Shown here in pieces: positions 36,940 through 45,103 of a stretch of 64,000 nt of DNA (positions are counted from its first letter, which is position 1; each line of letters opens with the position of its first letter). The position numbers and the translations under genes were made by a program. The notes under the pieces were generated by a model. It ran no database searches, was not told the DNA's origin, and saw only the letters and a list, made by a program, of their open reading frames with translations. The DNA is from Undibacterium parvum (lineage in GTDB: Bacteria; Pseudomonadota; Gammaproteobacteria; Burkholderiales; Burkholderiaceae_D), in assembly GCF_003955735.1 (NCBI RefSeq), contig NZ_CP034464.1, positions 4,340,001 to 4,404,000 on the forward strand, read 5' to 3'.

Positions 36940-38088
36940 TTATTGGGTTAATACCACCATAGAAATGTCGGACCAACTGGCGTAGACCTTGTCACCCCAT
37001 TTCGGATGAAAGGCGCCATGTCTTACCGTATTGCTGACGGTCGCCTTGACCTGCATACCAGTGGCTAATTTCAAGTGATACACGGTATAGCTGCCTAGGT
37101 AGGCCAGTTCTACTATTTCGCCATACACCACGTTATGTGTTTGCTCAGGGGCTTCGGCACTGATAGTGAGCTTTTCTGGACGCACCGCCACCGAGACTGG
37201 CATGCCTATGGTGCCAGTAATGCCGTGACCTACATAGTGTTTGCATTCTGGGCTGTCGACAACAACGTGATCAGGTTCGTCTTCAACCACTTTGCCGTTA
37301 AACATATTGACGCTGCCGATAAAATCAGCGACGAAGCGACAATTAGGCGTTTCGTAGATGTCTTCTGGCTTACCAATTTGCTTAATTTTCCCTTCGCTCA
37401 TGACTGCCACGCGCGATGCCATCGTCATCGCTTCTTCCTGATCATGCGTCACCATGACGCAGGTTACGCCGACTTGCTCAATGATATTAACCAGTTCGAG
37501 TTGGGTACGTTCACGCAGTTTTTTGTCTAGTGCTGCAAGTGGTTCATCAAGTAACAGCAACTGAGGGCGTTTGGCCAAGCTTCGCGCTAAAGCAACGCGT
37601 TGCTGTTGTCCGCCGGATAGTTGATGAGGCTTGCGCTTGCCAAATGTCGATAGCTGAACCAATGCCAGCATTTTTTCTACCTGTGCTGCCACTTCGTCTT
37701 TCGGCATACCATCTCTGCGTAGACCGAAGGCGATGTTATCCCAGACCGATAAATGAGGAAATAGCGCATAAGACTGGAACATCATGTTAATCGGCCTATG
37801 GTAGGGGGCGACTCCTACGATATCTTTGCCGTCGAGTAAAATCTGGCCGGATGTGGGTGATTCAAAGCCAGCAAGCATGCGCAGCAGCGTTGATTTTCCA
37901 CAGCCTGAACTGCCGAGCAAGGCAAAAATTTCGCCTTTATTGATGCCAACAGACACATTGTCGACTGCGCGCACATCACCAAATTCCTTGATCAGATTAT
38001 TGATTAACAAAAATGGTTTTCCTGCGCCATTACCTGTCGCTGTTGTGGCTGAAGAGCTTGCTATATCGCCATGAGATGGTAACGCCAT
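36940..38088 (-). CDS. potG: Polyamine ABC transporter ATPase PotG
   Basis: ATP-hydrolysing subunit of 382 residues. Walker A LLGSSGCGKST, Q-loop FQSYALFPHLSVWDNIAFG, signature LSGGQQQRVALARSLA, Walker B LLLLDEPLAALD and switch His (MVTHDQEEAM) are all intact. The C-terminal TOBE-like regulatory domain is complete (VAVRPEKLTIS). About 25 residues precede the ABC domain. Translation of potH starts 11 bases after its stop. Confidence 0.95.
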   Translation of the reverse strand: MALPSHGDIASSSATTATGNGAGKPFLLINNLIKEFGDVRAVDNVSVGINKGEIFALLGSSGCGKSTLLRMLAGFESPTSGQILLDGKDIVGVAPYHRPINMMFQSYALFPHLSVWDNIAFGLRRDGMPKDEVAAQVEKMLALVQLSTFGKRKPHQLSGGQQQRVALARSLAKRPQLLLLDEPLAALDKKLRERTQLELVNIIEQVGVTCVMVTHDQEEAMTMASRVAVMSEGKIKQIGKPEDIYETPNCRFVADFIGSVNMFNGKVVEDEPDHVVVDSPECKHYVGHGITGTIGMPVSVAVRPEKLTISAEAPEQTHNVVYGEIVELAYLGSYTVYHLKLATGMQVKATVSNTVRHGAFHPKWGDKVYASWSDISMVVLTQ

Positions 38089-38120
38089 GAGATGCCTTGA
38101 TAAAAAAATGGTTGAGCTTC

Positions 38121-38151
38121 GCCAAGGTCATTGGGTAAATGACCATTCGGC
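38121..38151. promoter_or_regulatory. Stem-loop between potF and potG
   Basis: GGTCATT and AATGACC pair perfectly around GGGTA, with GCC/GGC pairing outside small bulges. Such hairpins after binding-protein genes often protect the upstream message and lower downstream expression, giving excess binding protein over transporter. Confidence 0.55.
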
Positions 38152-38194
38152 ACTTTCATTGATTATTGCGTCCGACGAATCGGACTCGTGGGAA

Positions 38195-39340
38195 TTACAT
38201 ACCAGTTTTAAACTGGGTATAGATGCGTGTCATTAAGCGTCGGATATCAGAATTAACTGCTTCAGGAGACGTCATTTTTTTCTTATCTGCGTCGCTCAGA
38301 TAGACAGTTTTATTTTCTGAAATTTCTTTTTTCACGAATTTGGTTGCCGCCGCATTCGGGTTTGCGTAAAAAACCTTATTCGAGATAGAAGCATGAACTT
38401 CTGGGCGCATGATGTAATTCATCCAAATATGGGCGTTGTTCGGATGTGGTGCGTCGGTAGGAATCGCCATGACATCGAAAAACATAGTGGCCGATGTACT
38501 AGGGATTAGAGCCTGGATCTCGATACCATTTTTGGCGTCAATGGCACGTTGACGGGCGATGTTAATGTCGCCTGACCAACCCAAAGCGACACAGACCGAA
38601 CCATTAGCCATGTCGTTAATGTAGCCAGAGGAACTAAACAGGGTGACGTATGGGCGGATTTTTTGTAAAAGGCGGCCAGCTTCTTGGTAATCTGCAGAAG
38701 ATTTCGAGAATGGATTTTTACCTAGGTATTGCATAGCCGGCGGCAGTATTTCAGACGGTGCATCGAGGAAGGATACGCCACAGGATTTGAGCTTGGAGAT
38801 GTATTTAGGATCAAACACCAAATCCCATGAATTTGCTGGCATAGGGAGATCGCCCAGCGCTGCCTTAACTTTAGCAACGTTGATGCCGACGGTGGTGTAA
38901 CCCCATAACCAATCGATTACGTGATCGTTATTTGGGTCTAGTTTAGATAAAGCCAATTGAATTGCCGGATCCAGATTGGCTATATTTGGCAGTTTGGTTT
39001 TATCTAATTTCATTAATAGACCACCCTGAATTTGCAGGTTGGCCCAATTGGAAGACGGTACCACGATGTCGTAGCCGGTTTTTCCTGCAACCAGCTTGGC
39101 GTGCAAAATCTCATTGGTATCGAATAAATCGTAACGCACCTTGATTCCGGTCTCTTTCTCGAAATTCTTGATGGTGTCTTCTGCGATATAGTCTGACCAA
39201 TTGTAAATATTCAGTACTTTTTCTTCTTGCGCCTGGGCTGGTGTGAATGCCATTGCGCTCAATACGCTGGCTGCGAGCAGCGTTGAAACGCCACGTTTGA
39301 ATTGCTTCTTTAAGCGTAATGCCTTGGTTGAAACCATCAT
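38195..39340 (-). CDS. potF: Polyamine periplasmic binding protein PotF/SpuD type
   Basis: Periplasmic receptor of 381 residues. A long basic signal sequence ends in AFTPAQA. The mature start VLNIYNWSDYIAEDTIKNFE is the hallmark of PotD/PotF/SpuD proteins. Further family segments: YDIVVPSSNWANLQIQGG, GVSFLDAPSEILPPAMQYLG and WSGDINIARQRA. Which polyamine it binds cannot be read from this. AGGGGA precedes the start. A stem-loop separates it from potG. Confidence 0.93.
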   Translation of the reverse strand: MMVSTKALRLKKQFKRGVSTLLAASVLSAMAFTPAQAQEEKVLNIYNWSDYIAEDTIKNFEKETGIKVRYDLFDTNEILHAKLVAGKTGYDIVVPSSNWANLQIQGGLLMKLDKTKLPNIANLDPAIQLALSKLDPNNDHVIDWLWGYTTVGINVAKVKAALGDLPMPANSWDLVFDPKYISKLKSCGVSFLDAPSEILPPAMQYLGKNPFSKSSADYQEAGRLLQKIRPYVTLFSSSGYINDMANGSVCVALGWSGDINIARQRAIDAKNGIEIQALIPSTSATMFFDVMAIPTDAPHPNNAHIWMNYIMRPEVHASISNKVFYANPNAAATKFVKKEISENKTVYLSDADKKKMTSPEAVNSDIRRLMTRIYTQFKTGM

Positions 39341-39492
39341 GTTTATCCCCTGTCGTATTAGATTGAATTGCGACTACGTTTCGTTTTACAGCGCTTCTTA
39401 TTCGGCGACTTGTTTTACTTTATTGCACTACATTTTTTATCTTACTTTTTTTGTCTAACTTTGTCATTGCCTTGTCTGATACTAAGCAATTT

Positions 39493-40947
39493 CTATACCC
39501 AGCCACGCCCCTGTAAATCTGCCAGTGTTTTATCCAGGCAGGAGCGAATCAGGCCTATCATTTCATCGATTTGCTGCACACTAATACACAGCGGTGGTGC
39601 GATGATCATCCTATCACCGACAGCACGCATGATCATGCCGTTACCGAACATATATCCACGACAAATCATGCCTACATTTTGCTCTGCATCGAACAAGACA
39701 CAGTTATGCACCAATTCGGCTTTTTCTTTCACCAAATTGAGGCCGGCGACTAGGCCGCAACTATCTGCAAAGCCTACCAGAGGGTGAGTCGCGAGTGTGG
39801 CAAATTGTTGTTTTAGATAAGGACCAGTTTCTGTCGCGACTTTTTCGACTATTTTCTCATCCTGAAGAATACGTATATTTTCCAATGCAGCAGCGCACGC
39901 AACTGGATGGCCGGAGTAGGTGAAGCCGTGATTGAAGTCGCCGCCTTTTTCTATCAGAACATTCGCTACGCGGTCGCCCACCATTACACCACCCAAAGGG
40001 ATGTAGCCCGAGGTAACGCCCTTGGCGAAAGTCATGAGATCTGGCTTGATACCCATTAACTCGGAACCGAACCACGTGCCGAGTCGACCGAAGCCGCAAA
40101 TGACTTCATCGGCGATCAGTAAAATGCCGTATTTATCGCAAATTCTTTGAATTTCTGGCCAGTAAGTAGCCGGGGGAATAATCACACCGCCTGCGCCTTG
40201 TACTGGTTCACCTATGAAGGCCGCAACTTTTTCCGGACCGACTTCAAGAATTTTTTGTTCTAGCCAAGACGCTGCTTCAATTCCAAATTCGGCTTCAGTT
40301 TTGCCGCGTCCCGCCTCGAAATAATTTGGCTGACCTATGTGTTCTATGCCAGGGATGGGCAAACCACCTTGTGCATGCATGCCGCCCATGCCACCCAATG
40401 AAGCACCAGCGACGGTGCTGCCATGATAGGCATTGTGGCGACTGATAATGACATGCCTATCGGTGTAACCGAGTAGATCCCAGTAGCGACGTACCATGCG
40501 TAGATTGGTATCATTGCCTTCTGAACCTGAGCCAGTAAAGAACACATGATTAAATTGTGGCGGCGAAATTTCTACCAGTTTGGCTGCCAGTTGTACCGCT
40601 GGCACATTGGTGGTGTTGAAAAAGCTATTGTAAAACGGCAGCACTTCCATTTGTTGATACACGGCTTCCGAGATGCTGCTGCGGCCATAGCCAACGTTGA
40701 CGCACCAGAGACCAGACATGCCGTCCAAGACTTTTTTTCCCTCAGAGTCCCACAAATAGATGCCGTCGCCTTTGACCATAACGCGCGCCCCTTTTTCATT
40801 GAGATCTTTAAAATCCGTGAAAGGGTGCAGGTAATGCGCGGAATCGAGTTTTTGTATCGCTTTGGTATCGAAAGTCTGAGCCGCTTGCTTGGCCTCGTTA
40901 GCGCTGGCGACCAAAGTAATGCTGGGCTTTAAGGAATGAGAGTGCAT
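39493..40947 (-). CDS. spuC: Putrescine/polyamine:pyruvate aminotransferase (SpuC-like)
   Basis: Class III PLP aminotransferase of 484 residues. Transfers an amino group from putrescine, cadaverine or a related amine to pyruvate. Motifs: FTGSGSEGNDTNLRMVRRYW, ISRHNAYHGSTVAGASLGG, FIGEPVQGAGGVIIPP, LLIADEVICGFGRLG, and PLP-binding Lys in MTFAKGVTSGYIPLGG. The length and the Trp-containing GMSGLWCVNVGYGR match SpuC/PauC-neighbour enzymes of Pseudomonas. It lies between a PuuA-like synthetase and potF, offering a transamination route beside gamma-glutamylation. Confidence 0.88.
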   Translation of the reverse strand: MHSHSLKPSITLVASANEAKQAAQTFDTKAIQKLDSAHYLHPFTDFKDLNEKGARVMVKGDGIYLWDSEGKKVLDGMSGLWCVNVGYGRSSISEAVYQQMEVLPFYNSFFNTTNVPAVQLAAKLVEISPPQFNHVFFTGSGSEGNDTNLRMVRRYWDLLGYTDRHVIISRHNAYHGSTVAGASLGGMGGMHAQGGLPIPGIEHIGQPNYFEAGRGKTEAEFGIEAASWLEQKILEVGPEKVAAFIGEPVQGAGGVIIPPATYWPEIQRICDKYGILLIADEVICGFGRLGTWFGSELMGIKPDLMTFAKGVTSGYIPLGGVMVGDRVANVLIEKGGDFNHGFTYSGHPVACAAALENIRILQDEKIVEKVATETGPYLKQQFATLATHPLVGFADSCGLVAGLNLVKEKAELVHNCVLFDAEQNVGMICRGYMFGNGMIMRAVGDRMIIAPPLCISVQQIDEMIGLIRSCLDKTLADLQGRGWV

Positions 40948-41012
40948 GGCTATCCTAAATTCGAGAATGAGGTATTCGTGTTTAATACGATTGTGCAGCG
41001 TTTTTGACTATG

Positions 41013-41042
41013 AGCTAAGTGGCCTAGATCCGCCACTTAGCT
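41013..41042. promoter_or_regulatory. Strong stem-loop between synthetase and aminotransferase genes
   Basis: Perfect 11-bp stem AGCTAAGTGGC/GCCACTTAGCT with an eight-base loop, 20 bases past the synthetase stop on the minus strand. There is no U-run on the minus side, so it is more likely an mRNA-stabilising or attenuating structure than a full terminator. Confidence 0.6.
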
Positions 41043-41061
41043 AAAAAGTTGTCAGCGAATA

Positions 41062-42432
41062 TTAAACGTGCAGCAGTAAATGTTCGCGTTCCCAAGGACT
41101 GATAACGGTCATGAATTCCTGATGTTCCAGATCCTTGATCGCTGCATACACATCGATGAACCGGTCGCCCAATACGCTACGCAATTTGTCCTCGGCACGC
41201 AGTAATTGCAAAGCTTCTGGCAAACCTTGTGGCAGTTCAAATTTCAGATCATAAGCGCTACTAACAGTCATAGGTGTAGGCTCTAATTGCTCTACCATGC
41301 CTAGGTAGCCGCAAGCCAGTGTCACAGCTAAAGCCAGATAGGGATTGGCATCTGCACCGATAATACGATTTTCAACGCGTCTATCTTGCGAGCCTGATTC
41401 TGGCACGCGGAAACCCACGGTGCGGTTGTCCATGCCCCATTGAATATTGATAGGCGCTGCGGTGTGGCGCACGATGCGACGATAAGAATTCACATAAGGC
41501 GCAACGATGGCCATCGCTGCCGGCATATATTTTTGCAAGCCACCGATATAGTGTTTAAAGATAGGGGCAGCCGAACCGTCTGCATTACTGAAAATATTCA
41601 AGCCAGTTTTGCAGTCGACTACACTTTGGTGCACATGCATCGCCGAACCTGGCTCGCCCGCCATAGGTTTTGCCATGAAGGTCGCATACATATCATGTTT
41701 TAGCGCGGCTTCACGCAAGGTGCGTTTAAAGAAAAATACTTTATCTGCCAGGCTTAAAGGATCGCCGTGCAAGAAGTTAATTTCCATCTGACCAGCGCCG
41801 ATTTCATGAATCAAGGTGTCGACGTCCAGGTTCATCAACTCGCAATAGTCATAGATGTCTTCAAACAGTGGATCAAATTCATTCACCGCATCGATGCTAT
41901 ACACCTGGCGACTGGTTTCGGCTCTGCCACTACGGCCAATAGGCGGTTTCAAGGGTAAATCTGGATCGATGTTTTTTGCAGTCAGGTAAAACTCAAGTTC
42001 TGGCGCAACCACTGGTTTCCAGCCTTTGTCTGCATACAATTTAAGTACCCGGCGCAATACTGAGCGTGGTGCGAAGTCAACCAATTTTCCATCGGCGAAG
42101 TAGCAATCGTGGATGACTTGTGCGGTTGGATCGGTGGCCCAGGGAACCATGGTGATGGTACCCGGATCAGCTTTCAAAATCATGTCGCGGTCGGTGGATG
42201 AAATTGCTCTATCGTAAGCGTCATCATCGGTAGGGTAGTTGCCGGTCACCGTCATGCCTAAAACTGCTTCAGGGATGCGCATGCCGCGCTCTTGCGTAAA
42301 TTTTCCGCGAGGTAGGATTTTGCCACGTGCTACGCCAGTCAAATCGGGGACCAGACATTCTATTTCAGTGACCCGGTTTTCATTGAGCCATACATCCATG
42401 TCGGTGTAGCTAAAATTTTCGCGAATTGCCAT
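41062..42432 (-). CDS. puuA: Gamma-glutamylpolyamine synthetase (PuuA/PauA type), paralog 2
   Basis: A 456-residue glutamine-synthetase-fold ligase similar to the gene at 27.7 kb. Segments: VTEIECLVPDLTGVARGKIL, APELEFYLTAKNIDPDLPLK, LIHEIGAGQMEINFLHGDPL, PGSAMHVHQSVVDCKTG, MDNRTVGFRVPESGSQDRRV and IIGADANPYLALAV. Expected to glutamylate putrescine or a related amine. Its neighbour upstream is puuD, so the first and last enzymes of the Puu route are adjacent, while oxidase and dehydrogenase lie further downstream. Confidence 0.88.
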   Translation of the reverse strand: MAIRENFSYTDMDVWLNENRVTEIECLVPDLTGVARGKILPRGKFTQERGMRIPEAVLGMTVTGNYPTDDDAYDRAISSTDRDMILKADPGTITMVPWATDPTAQVIHDCYFADGKLVDFAPRSVLRRVLKLYADKGWKPVVAPELEFYLTAKNIDPDLPLKPPIGRSGRAETSRQVYSIDAVNEFDPLFEDIYDYCELMNLDVDTLIHEIGAGQMEINFLHGDPLSLADKVFFFKRTLREAALKHDMYATFMAKPMAGEPGSAMHVHQSVVDCKTGLNIFSNADGSAAPIFKHYIGGLQKYMPAAMAIVAPYVNSYRRIVRHTAAPINIQWGMDNRTVGFRVPESGSQDRRVENRIIGADANPYLALAVTLACGYLGMVEQLEPTPMTVSSAYDLKFELPQGLPEALQLLRAEDKLRSVLGDRFIDVYAAIKDLEHQEFMTVISPWEREHLLLHV

Positions 42433-42566
42433 ATTTATCTCTCTATTGTCTTACTCGTTGCGTCTTTACTCTTGTCTATGCTTAGTCAGGAATCTCAGAC
42501 GCGCTCTATTTCTATACTCGGCAGCAGGGCACTACGGCACCCGTCTAGCCCATAATTCGTAAGTCC

Positions 42567-43331
42567 TCATTCTGATTTACCTCGCTTGCTTTGATAGTCG
42601 CGACAAGCCTGACCAAAGGCATTAAAAATCTTGATGGAGGCGGGGTTATTCATCAAATCCCATTCCGGATGCCATTGCACTGCGAGTGCAAAGGAACCCG
42701 ACTGACCAAAACTATAAGCCTCAATCAGGCCATCATCAGCACGCGCTTCTACTTGCAGGCCGGGCGCTAGTTCGGCGATACCTTGTCCATGTAGTGAATT
42801 GACTTTTAGTTGTAAAACACCATCGAGTATCTGGGCCATCTCACCATTCGGCGTCAGACTGATCTGATGCACGGGTGCGTATTGCTGTTCTTGCGGGAGA
42901 GACTTATCTTCACGATGATCGAACTTGCCCTCGACCTCTTGCACAGCCTGATGCAAGCTGCCACCGAGGGCAACGTTGACTTCCTGGAAGCCACGACACA
43001 CCGCAAAAATTGGTATGCCACGCTTAAGGGCTGCGCGTATCAAGGGCAGGGTGGTGGCGTCGCGCGCTGCATCTTGTGGCAATGCCGGGTTATGCACCTC
43101 TTGCTGGTAATGACTAGGATGAACATTGGAATAGGCGCCAGTCAACATCAGGCCATCAGCGGTCGCCAGCACGGTGTTGAAATCGGTCTCGGCCCCGAAA
43201 GCCGGTAAGACTAGGGGCAAACAAGTTGCGCCGCGCACCACCGCATCGAGGTATTTCATTTGCGCCACATGAAAGGCGTGGTTGCCAATTTGAGCGGTAC
43301 AGGCCGGAACGATAACGATAGGGCTAGGCAT
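42567..43331 (-). CDS. puuD: Gamma-glutamyl-GABA hydrolase
   Basis: Class I glutamine-amidotransferase-fold hydrolase that splits gamma-glutamyl-GABA to GABA and glutamate, the last Puu step. The product is 254 residues from ATG 43331. Nucleophile Cys lies in IFAVCRGFQEVNVALGG, the catalytic His/Glu in LAVQWHPEWD, and the oxyanion region in DGLMLTGAYSNVHPSHY. No good Shine-Dalgarno precedes either ATG 43331 or the TTG six codons earlier. It is the first gene of the minus-strand polyamine block, and its promoter should lie in the 250-base divergent gap. Confidence 0.9.
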   Translation of the reverse strand: MPSPIVIVPACTAQIGNHAFHVAQMKYLDAVVRGATCLPLVLPAFGAETDFNTVLATADGLMLTGAYSNVHPSHYQQEVHNPALPQDAARDATTLPLIRAALKRGIPIFAVCRGFQEVNVALGGSLHQAVQEVEGKFDHREDKSLPQEQQYAPVHQISLTPNGEMAQILDGVLQLKVNSLHGQGIAELAPGLQVEARADDGLIEAYSFGQSGSFALAVQWHPEWDLMNNPASIKIFNAFGQACRDYQSKRGKSE

Positions 43332-43504
43332 GGTATTTTTTAAAATCAATGTAAATAAAATTGTGAGCTAAAAACTGCATTGGAGTAAAAACATAAGTCA
43401 AATACTAATCTAGGTGGGTCCACTTGAACAGTGCTAAATGTTTTGCATTGCACCAAATTTACCCTTAAAAACCACACTTATTGCCTTGGGTTAAGTTTGA
43501 ATAA

Positions 43505-43536
43505 ATACCGAACACAGAATATTCTGAGTTTGGTAT
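43505..43536. promoter_or_regulatory. 32-bp palindromic operator in the polyamine divergent region
   Basis: Arms ATACCGAACACAGAAT (43505-43520) and ATTCTGAGTTTGGTAT (43521-43536) abut and match at 14 of 16 positions when one is inverted. It overlaps the predicted -10 of the divergent MocR-type gene, as expected for an autorepressor site. The outer ATACC/GGTAT resembles half-sites known for the MocR protein GabR. Confidence 0.75.
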
Positions 43537-43539
43537 GAT
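43531..43539 (+). promoter_or_regulatory. Extended -10 promoter of the MocR-type regulator gene
   Basis: TGGTATGAT is an extended -10 (TGn plus TATGAT), 44 bases before ATG 43584. No good -35 at 17 bases, which extended -10 promoters can lack. It overlaps the palindrome's right arm. Confidence 0.55.
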
Positions 43540-43583
43540 GGAAAGCGCCACTTTGTTCAATTCGATGGAACCACTTTATTTTT

Positions 43584-45089
43584 ATGTCAATCGCGTCAGA
43601 TTTACTCGCCAATTTGCTGGCTAAGGAAGATTTTTTTTCTGGCTTGTCGCAGCAGCGTAGGCTCTATGAGGCGGCCAAGACGGCTATTCATCAACAGCAT
43701 TTGGGGGCAGGGACAAAATTGCCTTCAAGCCGCGATCTTGCCCGTGATTTGTGTCTTGCTCGCAACACTGTGGTGGCCGCGTTTGAACAATTGTCGAATG
43801 AAGGTTATGTCAGTAGCAGTTTGGGGAGTGGCACCTATGTGGCTGATTTGGCGGAGATGAAACCCATAGCTGATCAGAATAATCACCTGGATGCGCTTGC
43901 CCTGACGTCGGCGACCGCCCAGGTGGCAGCATTGTCACGGCGTGGCGCGCACATTACTGCATTTGCCGCCGGGCCTCGTTTCGAGATTCAGCCCTTCGTG
44001 CCTGGCGATGCTGACTTTAGTAATTTCCCGTTTAAGCTGTGGCAGCGCCTACAGAATCGGGTATGGCGGGAAGCTCGTTCTGAATTACTGGACTACGCTG
44101 ATGCCGGTGGCTTTTTGCCCTTGCGACTGGCGATCGCCGAATATTTGCGGGTTTCGCGTTCGGTTAAAGTCGCAGTAGAAAACATCGTCATTACTTCGGG
44201 TACCCATCAATCTTTAGACTTATGCGCGCAACTACTGGCCGACGTAGGCGACACTGCGTGGGTGGAGGATCCCTGCTATTGGGCTGCCCGACGGGTGTTT
44301 GAGGCCTGCGATCTGCGCTTGCACCCGATTAAGGTCGATGCTGAGGGAATAGCGCTGGGGCCGGAAGATTTGGCGACTGATCCACGTTTAATTTACGTCA
44401 CGCCCTCACATCAATACCCTACCGGCGCAGTGATGAGCCTGGCCAGGCGGCGTGAGTTACTCGATGTGGCAGTGCGTAAAAATGCCTGGATACTGGAAGA
44501 TGATTACGATAGCGAGTTTAGGTACACCGGTCGGCCGCTGGCTTCTTTGCAGGGCTTGGATAGCGCCGATAGAGTGGTCTACATGGGGACCTTCTCAAAA
44601 ATCCTGTATCCCGGCATTAAGATAGGCTATATGGTGGTGCCTAGTGCCCTGGCAGACCCCTTCAAGATTGCGCTCTATGATTTACAGAGACCCGGTCAAT
44701 TAATGGTGCAGGCGGCCTTGGCTGACTTTATTTCGCAAGGACACTTCAGCACCCATATTCGTAAAATAAGACAGATCTACGGCGCCCGTCGGGAGTTGTT
44801 ACGTAAGACTTTGGTCGCGCAGTTTGGCACTCAACTCAATCAGCGTGTGAGTATCTCCAGCGAGGAGTCGGGCTTGCATCTGGTGGTAGAGTTGCCAGAT
44901 CAAGTCGATGATGTGGCACTAGAAAAATTAGCGGCGGAGTCGGGCATCTCAGTGAAGGCCTTGTCGACCTATTACCTGAAAGCACCGGTGCGGCGTGGTC
45001 TATTGGTTGGTTATGCCTATGTGACACCGGATAAGATCGTCTACTACGGGAAATTGCTGGCAGCAGTGATCTTGTCTGGGGTGCGCTAG
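43584..45089 (+). CDS. MocR/PdxR-type regulator (GntR HTH fused to aminotransferase fold)
   Basis: A 501-residue fusion: GntR winged helix at about 20-90 (GTKLPSSRDLARDLCLARNT, VVAAFEQLSNEGYVSSSLGS) and a class I aminotransferase-like domain at about 130-500. PLP-binding Lys is present (YMGTFSKILYPGIKIGYMV), with YVTPSHQYPTGAVMSLARR and LEDDYDSEFRYTG. Such regulators use PLP to sense amines or GABA-type compounds. It is divergent from puuD and the probable controller of the polyamine block through the 43505 palindrome. It converges with the CoA-transferase gene, 14 bases apart. Confidence 0.88.
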   Translation: MSIASDLLANLLAKEDFFSGLSQQRRLYEAAKTAIHQQHLGAGTKLPSSRDLARDLCLARNTVVAAFEQLSNEGYVSSSLGSGTYVADLAEMKPIADQNNHLDALALTSATAQVAALSRRGAHITAFAAGPRFEIQPFVPGDADFSNFPFKLWQRLQNRVWREARSELLDYADAGGFLPLRLAIAEYLRVSRSVKVAVENIVITSGTHQSLDLCAQLLADVGDTAWVEDPCYWAARRVFEACDLRLHPIKVDAEGIALGPEDLATDPRLIYVTPSHQYPTGAVMSLARRRELLDVAVRKNAWILEDDYDSEFRYTGRPLASLQGLDSADRVVYMGTFSKILYPGIKIGYMVVPSALADPFKIALYDLQRPGQLMVQAALADFISQGHFSTHIRKIRQIYGARRELLRKTLVAQFGTQLNQRVSISSEESGLHLVVELPDQVDDVALEKLAAESGISVKALSTYYLKAPVRRGLLVGYAYVTPDKIVYYGKLLAAVILSGVR

Positions 45090-45103
45090 TGCCGTCTACT
45101 CAA

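Noticed and set aside
36929..36976. ATG 36976 as potH start
   Set aside because: It lies inside potG. GTG 36928 has AAGGG at the right distance and begins a normal permease N-terminus.
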